From Flavobacterium lacisediminis (GTDB lineage Bacteria; Bacteroidota; Bacteroidia; Flavobacteriales; Flavobacteriaceae), in contig NZ_JAPCIO010000006.1 in NCBI RefSeq assembly GCF_025909975.1, forward strand, positions 159,624 through 223,623: a stretch of DNA of 64,000 bases, written 5' to 3'. The position numbers and the translations under genes were made by a program. Numbering within the stretch: the stretch's first letter is position 1; each line of letters opens with the position of its first letter. The notes beneath the pieces are model-generated. The model saw only the letters and a program-made list of their open reading frames with translations. It was not told where the DNA came from and did no database searches. Positions 19,997 through 29,147 of this stretch are shown here, piece by piece.

Positions 19997-20634
19997 AAAA
20001 CGTAAAACTAAAAATTTGCGGTATGAAATATCCTGAAAACATTGAGGAGATATCAACTCTAAATCCTGATTATTTAGGTTTTATTTTCTGGGAAAAATCA
20101 AGTCGAAATATGAATTTGGAAACAATTCCTGAAATTCCAAGATCTATTAGAAAAGTTGGGGTTTTTGTAAATGCATCCATACAAGACATAATTTCAAAAG
20201 TGAATCAATATCAATTAGACATAGTGCAATTACATGGAAATGAATCTGTGACCTATTGTAAAAACGTGAAGAAATTTGGGGTTGAAGTAATTAAAGTGTT
20301 TTCGATTGGAGATAAATTCGACTTTACAACTATTAAAGAATATGTACTATTTGTTGATTATTTCCTTTTTGATACCAAAGGAAAGTTACCTGGTGGAAAC
20401 GGCATTACTTTCGACTGGAAAATAGTAGAAAATTATCCCTACGAGAAACCCTTTTTCTTGAGTGGTGGCATAGGTAAAACCGAAGTGGATGCTATAAAAG
20501 ACTTCTTCAAAACCGATGTAGCAAAAAAATGCATTGCCATAGATGTCAATAGTCGATTTGAAACAAAACCAGCATATAAAAGTGAAATTAAACTAAGAAA
20601 ATTTAAAAAATTGCTATATGAAAACGAAATATAA
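19993..20634 (+). CDS. trpF: Phosphoribosylanthranilate isomerase
   Basis: 213 aa TIM barrel. [14 protein letters not shown] holds the catalytic Cys, and [18 protein letters not shown] the catalytic Asp and phosphate loop, with [15 protein letters not shown] near the end. It overlaps trpC by 4 nt and trpB by 17 nt, so the three are translationally linked. Confidence 0.95.
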   Translation: MKNVKLKICGMKYPENIEEISTLNPDYLGFIFWEKSSRNMNLETIPEIPRSIRKVGVFVNASIQDIISKVNQYQLDIVQLHGNESVTYCKNVKKFGVEVIKVFSIGDKFDFTTIKEYVLFVDYFLFDTKGKLPGGNGITFDWKIVENYPYEKPFFLSGGIGKTEVDAIKDFFKTDVAKKCIAIDVNSRFETKPAYKSEIKLRKFKKLLYENEI

Positions 20635-21805
20635 TGTTGATGAAAATGGTTTTTATGGCCAATTTGGAGGCGCTTTCATTCCTGAAATGTTATACCCAAA
20701 TGTGGAAGAATTAAAAGAAAACTACTTAAAAATAATGGCTGAACCTTCTTTTCAAGAAGAGTTTAACGACTTATTACAACAATTTGTAGGTCGTCCAACG
20801 CCATTATATTTTGCCAAACGGTTATCCGAAAAATACAACACCAAAATCTACTTAAAGCGAGAAGATTTGTGTCATACAGGCGCGCACAAAATCAACAATA
20901 CTATCGGACAAATTTTAGTTGCGAAGCGTTTAGGAAAAACTAGAATTATTGCCGAAACTGGAGCAGGTCAACACGGTGTTGCTACGGCAACCGTTTGCGC
21001 TTTAATGGGATTAGAATGTATCGTTTATATGGGTGAAGTCGATATCAAAAGACAAGCACCAAACGTAGCACGAATGAAAATGTTGGGAGCAGAAGTTCGT
21101 CCAGCCACTTCGGGTTCAAAAACCTTGAAAGATGCGACTAACGAAGCTATTCGTGATTGGATTAACAATCCGATTGATACATTTTATATCATTGGTTCTG
21201 TGGTTGGACCTCATCCTTATCCCGATATGGTGGCACGTTTTCAAAGTGTGATTTCTAAAGAAATTAAATCCCAACTTCTAACACAAGAAGGCAAAGAAAA
21301 CCCAGATTACGTAATTGCTTGTGTAGGTGGCGGAAGCAATGCTGCTGGAGCATTTTACGAATTTTTAGATGAAGAATCAGTGAAATTAATTGCTGTGGAA
21401 GCGGCTGGACATGGCGTTGATTCTGGCGAAAGTGCTGCGACTTCTGTTTTGGGTAAAATCGGAATTATTCACGGAAGTAAAACCTTATTAATGCAAACTG
21501 AAGACGGACAAATCACAGAGCCCTACTCTATTTCAGCAGGATTGGATTACCCAGGTGTAGGACCACTTCATGCACATTTACATGATACAAATCGCGCTGA
21601 ATTTATTGCTATTACCGATACTGAAGCTATGCATTCAGGATTAGAAATTTCTAAAACTGAAGGAATCATTCCAGCTATTGAAACGGCGCATGCTTTTTCG
21701 GTTTTGGATAAAAAACAATTCCAACCAACTGATATTGTGGTCATCAACTTATCAGGAAGAGGTGATAAAGATTTGAATACCTATATCGATTATTTTAAAT
21801 TTTAA
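20618..21805 (+). CDS. trpB: Tryptophan synthase beta chain
   Basis: 395 aa PLP enzyme joining indole and serine. PLP lysine K91 is in [11 protein letters not shown]; the carboxylate loop [13 protein letters not shown] and the phosphate loop [13 protein letters not shown] are intact. This is TrpB1 type (with the TrpA partner present). The start overlaps the end of trpF. Confidence 0.96.
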   Translation: MKTKYNVDENGFYGQFGGAFIPEMLYPNVEELKENYLKIMAEPSFQEEFNDLLQQFVGRPTPLYFAKRLSEKYNTKIYLKREDLCHTGAHKINNTIGQILVAKRLGKTRIIAETGAGQHGVATATVCALMGLECIVYMGEVDIKRQAPNVARMKMLGAEVRPATSGSKTLKDATNEAIRDWINNPIDTFYIIGSVVGPHPYPDMVARFQSVISKEIKSQLLTQEGKENPDYVIACVGGGSNAAGAFYEFLDEESVKLIAVEAAGHGVDSGESAATSVLGKIGIIHGSKTLLMQTEDGQITEPYSISAGLDYPGVGPLHAHLHDTNRAEFIAITDTEAMHSGLEISKTEGIIPAIETAHAFSVLDKKQFQPTDIVVINLSGRGDKDLNTYIDYFKF

Positions 21806-21810
21806 AATCT

Positions 21811-21900
21811 AACCGCAAAGCACGCAAAGAGAATCGCAATGTTCGCAATGGTTTATCAATTCTTTGCGAACATTGCGTAAAACCTAGCGTCTTTGCGGTT
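21811..21900 (+). repeat. Large nested inverted repeat in the trpB-trpA spacer
   Basis: Two nested stems fill the spacer: outer AACCGCAAAG (21811-21820) / CTTTGCGGTT (21891-21900), and inner CGCAATGTTCGCAA (21835-21848) / TTGCGAACATTGCG (21864-21877). The words ctttgcg and cgcaaag also occur at 6305-6331. It resembles a small palindromic intergenic repeat and is not a classical terminator, as no T-run follows. Confidence 0.85.
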
Positions 21901-21930
21901 AAATCAACAAAACCCTTAGTATTTTAAAAA

Positions 21931-22692
21931 ATGAACAGAATCAACCAAAAATTACAAGAAGATAAGAAACTGCTTTCCATATATTTCACTGCAGCATTTC
22001 CAAAAATAAATGACACTGTTTCCATCATTCAAGAATTGGAAAAAAACGGTGTGGATATGATTGAAATTGGGTTACCTTTTTCAGATCCGTTAGCCGATGG
22101 ACCTACCATTCAAGAAAGTTCTACTATTGCTATTGAAAACGGAATGACGACTTCGCTCCTATTTGAACAATTAAAGGACATACGAGAATCGGTTCAAATT
22201 CCTTTAATCATCATGGGGTATTTTAATCCAATGATGCAATTTGGAATAGAGAAATTTTGTCAAAAATGTGCTGAAGTTGGAATTGATGGATTAATAATAC
22301 CCGATTTACCTTTATTCGTTTACGAAACCGAGTACAAAGCTATTTTCGAAAAATACAACTTGAAAAATATCTTTTTGATTTCGCCACAAACTTCAGTTGA
22401 ACGTATCCAACAAATTGATGCTATTTCTGATAGTTTTATCTATATGGTGAGTTCGGCTGCGGTTACGGGAAGTCAATCAGGATTTGGTTCAGAACAAATG
22501 GATTATTTCAAACGAATTGCCCATTTAAACTTGAAAAACCCTCAAATTGTTGGTTTTGGAATTAAAGATGAAGAAACGTTTCAACAAGCTACTCAACATC
22601 AAAAAGGAGCGATTATTGGAAGCGCTTTTATTAATTTTTTAAAAGACAATCCGATTTCAGACATTTCTAAATTTGTCAATAAAATCAAATAA
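21931..22692 (+). CDS. trpA: Tryptophan synthase alpha chain
   Basis: 253 aa TIM barrel cleaving indole-3-glycerol phosphate. Catalytic Glu45 (MIEIGLPFSDP) and Asp56 (DPLADGPTIQ) are in place, as is the phosphate loop GFGIKDEE ... IIGSAFI. Last gene of the trp operon, after a 125-nt spacer holding the large inverted repeat. Confidence 0.95.
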   Translation: MNRINQKLQEDKKLLSIYFTAAFPKINDTVSIIQELEKNGVDMIEIGLPFSDPLADGPTIQESSTIAIENGMTTSLLFEQLKDIRESVQIPLIIMGYFNPMMQFGIEKFCQKCAEVGIDGLIIPDLPLFVYETEYKAIFEKYNLKNIFLISPQTSVERIQQIDAISDSFIYMVSSAAVTGSQSGFGSEQMDYFKRIAHLNLKNPQIVGFGIKDEETFQQATQHQKGAIIGSAFINFLKDNPISDISKFVNKIK

Positions 22693-22776
22693 AAATTAGG
22701 AAAGTTCATAGTATTTTTTTGTAAATTGTAACTTTTTGTAAAAGTAATCGTATAATTACAAAACTAACTGACAACT

Positions 22777-23334
22777 ATGAACTTTCTTGAACACTATGAG
22801 CCGTTACTCAAGGCTTTTTGGTACATTGCGTTACCTGTGAGTATCTTTTTTCTATTGCAAACCATTTCTACTTTCATTGGATTAAGTGGTTCAGAAACTG
22901 ATGCCGATTCACACGATGGTGATGGGGATATGCCTTTTGAATTATTTACATTGCGTAACTTAATCAACTTTTTATTAGGATTTAGTTGGACTGGAATTTC
23001 GTTTTATCAATCTGTTGAAAACAAAACGATTTTGATTGGAATTTCTGTTTTAGTAGGATTGCTTTTTGTGGGTGTTTTCTTTTTCTTAATCAAACAAATT
23101 TTAAAACTTTCAGAAGATAATAGTTTTAAAATTGAAAATACCATCAATAAAACAGCTGAAGTATATCTTACAATTCCAGAAGCTAAATCAGGAAAAGGAA
23201 AAATTCAAATTAGTGTGAATGGTTCGTTTCATGAACTGGATGCTATTACAAATTCACAAGAAAAATTAGCTTCAGGAAGCGCTGTAAAAGTAGTTGCTGT
23301 GGAGCACAATTTTGTTATCGTAGAAAAAATCTAA
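22777..23334 (+). CDS. NfeD-like membrane protein (flotillin partner)
   Basis: 185 aa. About three membrane segments (WYIALPVSIFFLLQTISTF, LINFLLGFSWTGISF, ILIGISVLVGLLFVGVFFFLI) are followed by a ~70-residue C-terminal domain (TAEVYLTIPEAKSGKGKIQ ... VVAVEHNFVIVEKI) that looks like the OB-fold of NfeD/YuaF proteins. A charged Asp/Gly loop (TDADSHDGDGD) lies between segments 1 and 2. It ends 12 nt before a flotillin gene; NfeD-type proteins are typically encoded beside flotillins and act with them in membrane microdomains. Confidence 0.75.
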   Translation: MNFLEHYEPLLKAFWYIALPVSIFFLLQTISTFIGLSGSETDADSHDGDGDMPFELFTLRNLINFLLGFSWTGISFYQSVENKTILIGISVLVGLLFVGVFFFLIKQILKLSEDNSFKIENTINKTAEVYLTIPEAKSGKGKIQISVNGSFHELDAITNSQEKLASGSAVKVVAVEHNFVIVEKI

Positions 23335-23346
23335 TCCTTTATTTAT

Positions 23347-24867
23347 ATGACACAAATTATCATTATTGTTGTAGCCGCTTTTGTGCTATTCGTTACTTTC
23401 GTGACCTTAATTTCGCGATACAAAAGATGTCCTTCAGACAAAATTTTAGTTATTTATGGAAAAACTGGTGGTACATCTGCAAAGTGTGTTCACGGTGGTG
23501 GGGCTTTTATTTGGCCAGTAATTCAGGATTATTCATTTTTAGATTTAAAACCAATTTCTATTGAAGCCAATTTAACCAATGCGCTTTCAAGACAAAATAT
23601 TCGTGTAGATGTTCCGTGTCGCTTTACCATTGCAATTTCAACTGAAACAGATAGTATGAATACTGCTGCTGAACGTTTGTTAGGTTTGGCACCAGAGCAA
23701 ATTCAAGAATTAGCAAAAGATATTTTATTCGGACAATTGCGTTTAGTTATCGCTACGATGACGATTGAAGAAATCAACTCGGATAGAGATAAATTTTTAG
23801 ATAATATTTCTAAAAATGTAGATTCGGAATTAAAGAAAATTGGTTTAAAGTTAATTAACGTTAACGTTACCGATATCAAAGACGAATCAGGCTACATCGA
23901 AGCTTTAGGAAAAGAAGCTGCTGCAAAAGCGATTAACGAAGCTAAAATTTCAGTTGCTGAACAAGAGAAAATTGGAGAAACTGGAAAAGCAATGGCAGAT
24001 CGTGAAAAAGACGTTCAAATTGCGGAAACTCATAGAGATCGTGACGTTAAAATTGCGATTACTAATAAAGATAGAGAAGTAAGTATTGCTGCTGCTTTTA
24101 AAGATGAAAGCATTGGAAAAGCAGAAGCACAAAGAGATACTCGTGTTGCAACATCTGAAGCTAATGCGATTGCGGTTCAAGGAGAAAATGAAGCAAAAAT
24201 TGCAATTGCGCAATCAGAAGCTGCAAGACGTGAAAAAGAAGCAGAAGCTTTACGTATCGCGTTAGCATCTGAAAAAGTTCAAAGTGCTAAAGCTTTAGAA
24301 GAATCATATTTGGCAGAACAAAAAGCAGAATCGGCCCGTGCTGACAGAGAACGTGCAACTCAAAATGCAAATATTGTAATTCCAGCAGAAATTGCAAAAC
24401 AAAAGGCAATTATCGATGCGCAAGCAGAAGCAGAAAGAATCCGTGAACAAGCAAAAGGAGAAGCCGATGCAATTTTTGCAAAAATGGAAGCAGAAGCAAA
24501 AGGTTTATATGAAATCTTAACAAAACAAGCCGAAGGTTATAAAGAAGTAGTTAGTGCTGCTGGTGGTGATCCAACAAAAGCGTTCCAATTGTTATTAATT
24601 GAGAAATTACCTGAATTGGTTAAAACTCAGGTGGAAGCAGTTAAAAACATCAAAATTGATAAAATCACAGTTTGGGATTCTGGAAATAATACAGATGGAA
24701 ATGGCTCAACAGCGAATTTCGTTTCTGGAATGATGAAAACGGTTCCGCCTTTAAATGACTTATTCAATATGGCTGGTTTAAATTTACCAACGTATTTGAA
24801 GGGTGAAGATATGCCAAAAGATGCTTCAAGTTCTACAGAAGTTACATCAACTGAAGAAGTGAAGTAA
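23347..24867 (+). CDS. Flotillin family protein
   Basis: 506 aa. An N-terminal membrane segment (IIIIVVAAFVLFVTFVTLIS) is followed by an SPFH/PHB domain (about 30-200, with GGGAFIWPVIQDYSFLDLKP) and a long Ala/Glu/Lys coiled coil with repeated EAxA heptads (about 205-400), as in FloT/YuaG. The C-terminal tail has the AAGGDPTKAFQLLLIEKLPELVKTQ segment typical of flotillins. It should scaffold membrane microdomains. A rho-independent terminator follows. Confidence 0.9.
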   Translation: MTQIIIIVVAAFVLFVTFVTLISRYKRCPSDKILVIYGKTGGTSAKCVHGGGAFIWPVIQDYSFLDLKPISIEANLTNALSRQNIRVDVPCRFTIAISTETDSMNTAAERLLGLAPEQIQELAKDILFGQLRLVIATMTIEEINSDRDKFLDNISKNVDSELKKIGLKLINVNVTDIKDESGYIEALGKEAAAKAINEAKISVAEQEKIGETGKAMADREKDVQIAETHRDRDVKIAITNKDREVSIAAAFKDESIGKAEAQRDTRVATSEANAIAVQGENEAKIAIAQSEAARREKEAEALRIALASEKVQSAKALEESYLAEQKAESARADRERATQNANIVIPAEIAKQKAIIDAQAEAERIREQAKGEADAIFAKMEAEAKGLYEILTKQAEGYKEVVSAAGGDPTKAFQLLLIEKLPELVKTQVEAVKNIKIDKITVWDSGNNTDGNGSTANFVSGMMKTVPPLNDLFNMAGLNLPTYLKGEDMPKDASSSTEVTSTEEVK

Positions 24868-24888
24868 TTTTATTGAAATTTAAAATAG

Positions 24889-24927
24889 AAATCCCAAATT
24901 CCAATAATATGGATTTGGGATTTTTTA
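24889..24927. terminator. Terminator after the flotillin gene
   Basis: AATCCCAAA (24890-24898) pairs with TTTGGGATT (24914-24922), extended by TCC/GGA pairs, then a T-run. Confidence 0.8.
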
Positions 24928-24945
24928 TATTTCTAAATTTTAATT

Positions 24946-25704
24946 TTATCTTGTAAAAACTAAGATATTTCCTTTACTCAAATTAGCATCAAAAGCGTAA
25001 CCTTCGTAGTTAAAACCTTTTAAATCTTCAATGGTTTCAGCATTTGTATCGATAATGTAGCGCACCATCAATCCTCTTGCCTTTTTAGCGAAGAAACTAA
25101 TCATTTTTAGTTTACCGTCTTTGTAATCTTTGAATTCAGGAGTAATTACTGGAACTTTTAAAGCTTTTGTATCAACTGCACTAAAATATTCATTACTAGC
25201 TAAATTTAGGAATAATTCACCCTTAGTAAGCTCTTTATTTAAAGTATCTGTTATAGCTTTCTTCCAAAATTCATAAAGATTTTTCTTGGTTCCAATTGCA
25301 ATTGAAGTTCCCATTTCTAAACGATAGGGTTGCATTAAATCTAAAGGTTTTAATAGTCCGTACAAACCAGAGAGGATTCGTAATTTGTCTTGTAAAACAG
25401 TTACTTTTTCAGCTGGTAAAGAATATACATCTAATCCTGTATATACATCACCATCAAAAGCATAAACTGCTGGGCGTGCATTTTCAGGAGAAAAAGGAAT
25501 ACTCCATTCCTGATTGCGTTGCCAATTTAATTCGGCTAACTTTTCAGAAATATCCATAAGTTCCATCAATTGTTTCGGTTTTTTCTTTTTTAGTGTTTTT
25601 TGAATGGTTTCCGATTTTGATAAAAAAGCAGGTTCCGTATAGTTAGAAATGGGTAACGGCCTTTCATAGTTTAAAGATTTAGCTGGAGATATAACAATTT
25701 TCAT
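24946..25704 (-). CDS. yaaA: Peroxide stress protein YaaA (DUF328/UPF0246)
   Basis: 252 aa. The start MKIVISPAKSLNYERP and the segments YAFDGDVYTGLDV, ILSGLYGLLKPLDLMQPYRLEMGT and NLASNEYFSAVD are family signatures. In E. coli YaaA lowers free iron and protects DNA during peroxide stress. Stands alone between convergent flotillin and the upstream rluD operon. Confidence 0.9.
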   Translation of the reverse strand: MKIVISPAKSLNYERPLPISNYTEPAFLSKSETIQKTLKKKKPKQLMELMDISEKLAELNWQRNQEWSIPFSPENARPAVYAFDGDVYTGLDVYSLPAEKVTVLQDKLRILSGLYGLLKPLDLMQPYRLEMGTSIAIGTKKNLYEFWKKAITDTLNKELTKGELFLNLASNEYFSAVDTKALKVPVITPEFKDYKDGKLKMISFFAKKARGLMVRYIIDTNAETIEDLKGFNYEGYAFDANLSKGNILVFTR

Positions 25705-25724
25705 AATTTATACTTTCTGTTTTT

Positions 25725-25732
25725 CAAAAGTA
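25725..25732 (-). promoter_or_regulatory. -7 box of yaaA
   Basis: TACTTTTG on the minus strand, 20 nt before the ATG. Confidence 0.55.
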
Positions 25733-25785
25733 CGAAAATATACAAATGTTGGTTTAAGAGTTTTATAAGAAATTATTATAGCACT

Positions 25786-25823
25786 ATAAAAAAACCTCCT
25801 AATATCTTTTGATTTTGGAGGTT
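25786..25823 (-). terminator. Terminator of the PASTA-rluD operon
   Basis: On the minus strand AACCTCC pairs with GGAGGTT (plus 25817-25823 and 25793-25799), followed by a run of seven T. Confidence 0.7.
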
Positions 25824-25846
25824 CTACTTTTTTTATATATTTTCTA

Positions 25847-26884
25847 TTATTCTTCAGTAAACGTTTGTGCTTTTGAATACACACGCCATTTTTCAATACA
25901 TTCCTGTAAATCTTGTGGAATTGGCGTATCAAAACGTAAAAATTCTTTTGTGATAGGATGTTCAAATCCTAATGTTTTTGCATGAAGTGCTTGTCTTGGT
26001 AATACTTTAAAACAATTGTCTACAAACTGTTTGTATTTTGTAAATGTGGTTCCTTTTAAGATGGAATCACCGCCATAACGCTCGTCATTAAAAAGTGTGT
26101 GACCAATATGTTTCATATGCACACGAATTTGGTGTGTTCTACCTGTCTCTAATTGACAAGAAACTAAAGTTACGTACCCAAATCTTTCTAAAACTTTATA
26201 ATGAGTTACCGCTGGTTTTCCTTTTTCGTCACTTTCATGAACTGCCATTCGCATTCTATTCGTATCATGACGACCGATATTCCCTTCAACAGTTCCTTCG
26301 TCTTCTTCGATATTTCCCCAAACTAGAGCAATATATTCACGTTCAGAAGTTTTTTCAGCAAACTGTTTTGTCAAATAAGCCATTGCGTGTTCGGTTTTAG
26401 CCACGACTAATAAACCTGTTGTATCTTTATCAATTCGATGCACCAAACCTGGTCTTTCGGAACTATTCATTGGTAAATTCTCAAAATGATAAGCTAATGC
26501 ATTTACTAAAGTTCCAGAATAATTACCATGACCTGGATGCACAACCATTCCTGCTGGCTTATTAATTACCAACAATTGGTCGTCTTCATAAACAATTTCT
26601 AACGGAATATTTTCAGGTGTTAGCAATTGCTCATAAGTTGGGTGTGCCAATACTAAACGTACGACATCTCCTGCTTTTACTTTGTAATTTGATTTTACCG
26701 CAACATCGTTCACTAAAATAGAACCATTTTCTGCTGCTTGTTGAATTTTATTTCGAGTAGTATTTTCAATCATGTTCATCAAAAATTTATCCACACGCAA
26801 GGCCGATTGACCTTTACTTGCTTCAAAACGATGATGTTCGTATAACTCGTCTTCGAGTTCGTTTCCTACATTATAATCCGCCAT
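25847..26884 (-). CDS. rluD: RluA-family 23S rRNA pseudouridine synthase (RluD-like)
   Basis: 345 aa. An N-terminal S4 RNA-binding domain (about 28-90) is followed by the catalytic domain with GLVHRIDKDTTGLLVVAKT, which carries the catalytic Asp, and the closing QLETGRTHQIRVHMKHIGH motif. It isomerises uridines in 23S rRNA helix 69 if RluD proper; the exact target cannot be read from sequence. The start overlaps the upstream PASTA gene by 14 nt. rluD following a PASTA protein and beside ddl is a recurrent Flavobacterium arrangement. Confidence 0.9.
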   Translation of the reverse strand: MADYNVGNELEDELYEHHRFEASKGQSALRVDKFLMNMIENTTRNKIQQAAENGSILVNDVAVKSNYKVKAGDVVRLVLAHPTYEQLLTPENIPLEIVYEDDQLLVINKPAGMVVHPGHGNYSGTLVNALAYHFENLPMNSSERPGLVHRIDKDTTGLLVVAKTEHAMAYLTKQFAEKTSEREYIALVWGNIEEDEGTVEGNIGRHDTNRMRMAVHESDEKGKPAVTHYKVLERFGYVTLVSCQLETGRTHQIRVHMKHIGHTLFNDERYGGDSILKGTTFTKYKQFVDNCFKVLPRQALHAKTLGFEHPITKEFLRFDTPIPQDLQECIEKWRVYSKAQTFTEE

Positions 26885-27530
26885 TTTCTTCTTTAAATTC
26901 TACTGGTTCTGTTACGCCTTCTTCTGCTGGTGGTAATGTATCTGCTGGTTCTTCAGAACTAAAAGTTTCTTCATTAAACACTTCTTTCCCATCTCCTAAA
27001 ACAAAATCTAAAACAGAGTTTTTCTTTACCTTATCTCCTGCTCTTAAACGTCTACCGTTTTGGTAAATTTGCAATACCACATCTTTAGCAATATGCGGTT
27101 TATAAGTAACTTTACCTTCTTTCAACGTTAATGATTTTATGGTGGCCGAAATTTGTCGGAACGTTTTGTCTTTGAATTCTGGAATAGTTATATCTGTAAA
27201 TTCGCCAGCGTTTAATTTCACATAGACTTTTCTACCGTCTTTTACTAAACTTCCTGCTTTTGGATCTTGTTCTAAAATAGTAAAAGGTGGAAAATCAGCA
27301 TTAAATTCTACCGTATCTAACAAAAATACTTCTAAATCTAATTCGTTTAACTTTTCTTCAGCAACTTCTAATTTCATTTTTGCCAAATCTGGTACTTTAA
27401 TTTCCTGACCATGATTGGTTCTAAAATCTAAAAATTGGATTACTAAAAAAGTAAAACCCACTACAATAGCTAATGCTAGAAAAGCTTGAATAAAAAAAGT
27501 TCTGCTTATTAAAAACTTAAATAAACTCAT
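26871..27530 (-). CDS. Membrane-anchored PASTA-domain protein
   Basis: 219 aa. One N-terminal membrane anchor (FFIQAFLALAIVVGFTFLVIQF) is followed by about two to three PASTA repeats (IKVPDLAKMKLEVAEEKL..., ITIPEFKDKTFRQISATI..., YKPHIAKDVVLQIYQNG) and a Glu/Pro-rich tail. PASTA domains bind peptidoglycan or beta-lactam-like ligands in kinases and PBPs; here there is no kinase or transpeptidase domain. Divergent from ddl, which fits a cell-wall role. Confidence 0.85.
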   Translation of the reverse strand: MSLFKFLISRTFFIQAFLALAIVVGFTFLVIQFLDFRTNHGQEIKVPDLAKMKLEVAEEKLNELDLEVFLLDTVEFNADFPPFTILEQDPKAGSLVKDGRKVYVKLNAGEFTDITIPEFKDKTFRQISATIKSLTLKEGKVTYKPHIAKDVVLQIYQNGRRLRAGDKVKKNSVLDFVLGDGKEVFNEETFSSEEPADTLPPAEEGVTEPVEFKEENGGL

Positions 27531-27547
27531 ACAAAATGATATTTTGA

Positions 27548-27555
27548 CAAAGATA
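27548..27555 (-). promoter_or_regulatory. -7 box of the PASTA-rluD operon
   Basis: TATCTTTG on the minus strand, 17 nt before ATG 27530. Confidence 0.6.
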
Positions 27556-27678
27556 TAAAATTCAAAAAGAAATAACGATGCAATTCATTTTGATTTCTTC
27601 ACAGAATTAAAACGAATGAATTGCAAAAATATTTCTTTGGTAAACGAATAAAAGAACGCAAAATCTCAATAAATAATG

Positions 27679-27686
27679 TAATTTTG
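27679..27686 (+). promoter_or_regulatory. -7 box of the ddl-coaD operon
   Basis: TAATTTTG, 23 nt before ATG 27710. It overlaps the alternative GTG start at 27686, which is one reason for rejecting that start. Confidence 0.6.
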
Positions 27687-27709
27687 TGTATATCAATTTG
27701 AAATTTAAA

Positions 27710-28684
27710 ATGAAAAACGTAGCCATTATCATGGGAGGTTACTCTAGCGAGTACAAAATTTCGTTAACTAGCGGAAATGTAGTGTTTAACAACATTAATC
27801 GTGCAAAATTCAATTCATATAGAATTCATATTTTCAAGGAAAAATGGGTGTATGTGGACGAAAATGATGCCGAATTTCCTATTGATAAAAACGATTTTTC
27901 AGTATCGGTTAATGGAACGAAAATTAATTTTGATGTCGTTTTTAATGCCATTCATGGAACTCCTGGCGAAGATGGTTTAATGCAAGCGTATTTCGAATTA
28001 CTAAATATTCCTCAAACTTCTTGCGATTATTATCAAGCAGCGTTAACGTTTAATAAACGCGATATGTTATCGGTTTTAAAACCTTACGGAATCAAAACGG
28101 CGGAATCGTATTATTTGAATTTAGGCGATGAAATTAACGTAGACGCCATTTTAGCGAAAGTGGGTTTACCATGTTTCGTAAAACCAAATAAATCCGGCTC
28201 AAGTTTCGGAATTTCGAAAGTAAAAACGAAAGAAGAATTCCTTCCAGCCATTGAAAATGCTTACAAAGAAGACGATGAAATCATTATTGAAAGCTTCCTT
28301 GACGGAACAGAAGTTTCTGTTGGAGTTATAAATTATAAAGGAACAGTTACCGTTTTACCAATTACCGAAATTGTATCTGAAAACGACTTTTTTGATTACG
28401 AAGCAAAATATTTAGGGAAATCTAAAGAGATTACGCCAGCCAGAATTTCAGAAGAATTGAAAGTAAAAATAGAAACGGTTGCTAAAAGAGCTTACGAAGT
28501 ATTGAAAATGAAAGGTTTTTCGAGAAGTGAATTCATTATCGTAAACAATGAACCACACATGTTAGAAATGAATACGATTCCAGGTTTAACTACCGAAAGT
28601 ATTTTACCACAACAAGCTCGCGAAGCAGGAATTTCATTACCTGAATTGTTTGAAAACGCTATTGAATTGGCTTTAAAGAAATAA
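27710..28684 (+). CDS. ddl: D-alanine--D-alanine ligase
   Basis: 324 aa from ATG 27710. ATP-grasp ligase forming D-Ala-D-Ala for peptidoglycan. Visible motifs: MGGYSSEYKISL (N-terminal substrate loop), FVKPNKSGSSFGISKV (ATP lid), IIESFLDGTEVSVGV, and LEMNTIPGLTTESILPQQA (metal and D-Ala site). The GTG eight codons upstream is rejected because it falls in the promoter. Followed 3 nt later by coaD. Confidence 0.94.
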   Translation: MKNVAIIMGGYSSEYKISLTSGNVVFNNINRAKFNSYRIHIFKEKWVYVDENDAEFPIDKNDFSVSVNGTKINFDVVFNAIHGTPGEDGLMQAYFELLNIPQTSCDYYQAALTFNKRDMLSVLKPYGIKTAESYYLNLGDEINVDAILAKVGLPCFVKPNKSGSSFGISKVKTKEEFLPAIENAYKEDDEIIIESFLDGTEVSVGVINYKGTVTVLPITEIVSENDFFDYEAKYLGKSKEITPARISEELKVKIETVAKRAYEVLKMKGFSRSEFIIVNNEPHMLEMNTIPGLTTESILPQQAREAGISLPELFENAIELALKK

Positions 28685-28687
28685 ACT

Positions 28688-29146
28688 ATGAAAAAAGCAA
28701 TATTTCCAGGTTCATTTGACCCAATCACGAACGGACACTACGATATTATCAAAAGAGGTATTTCTTTATTTGATGAAGTTATTGTAGCCATTGGCGTTAA
28801 TGCTGAAAAAAAATACATGTTTTCATTAGAAGACAGAAAACGTTTTATTGAAGAAGCTTTCAAAGACGAACCTAAAGTAAAAGTTATCACTTACTCTGGT
28901 TTGACCATCGATTTGTGTAAAAAAGAAAATGCTGAATTCATATTACGCGGACTAAGAAATCCAGCCGACTTTGAATTCGAAAAAGCCATTGCACACACCA
29001 ATCGCGTCATGTCGAAAATTGAAACTGTTTTCTTGTTAACCGCTGCTAGAACTTCTTTTATATCCTCAAGTATTGTTCGTGATGTATTAAGAAACGGTGG
29101 CGATATTTCTCAGTTAGTTCCTGAATCGGTTTTAGATAAAAAATAG
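28688..29146 (+). CDS. coaD: Phosphopantetheine adenylyltransferase
   Basis: 152 aa nucleotidyltransferase of coenzyme A synthesis. AIFPGSFDPITNGH carries the HxGH-type motif (here TNGH), and ISSSIVRDVLRNGGD the ISSTxxR-type motif. LRGLRNPADFEFE is also standard. In an operon with ddl (3-nt gap); it converges on a methyltransferase gene whose stop lies 1 nt away. Confidence 0.95.
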   Translation: MKKAIFPGSFDPITNGHYDIIKRGISLFDEVIVAIGVNAEKKYMFSLEDRKRFIEEAFKDEPKVKVITYSGLTIDLCKKENAEFILRGLRNPADFEFEKAIAHTNRVMSKIETVFLLTAARTSFISSSIVRDVLRNGGDISQLVPESVLDKK

Positions 29147-29147
29147 A

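Noticed and set aside
25708..25965. 85-codon minus-strand frame overlapping the end of rluD
   Set aside because: It overlaps rluD and its terminator and shows no domain.
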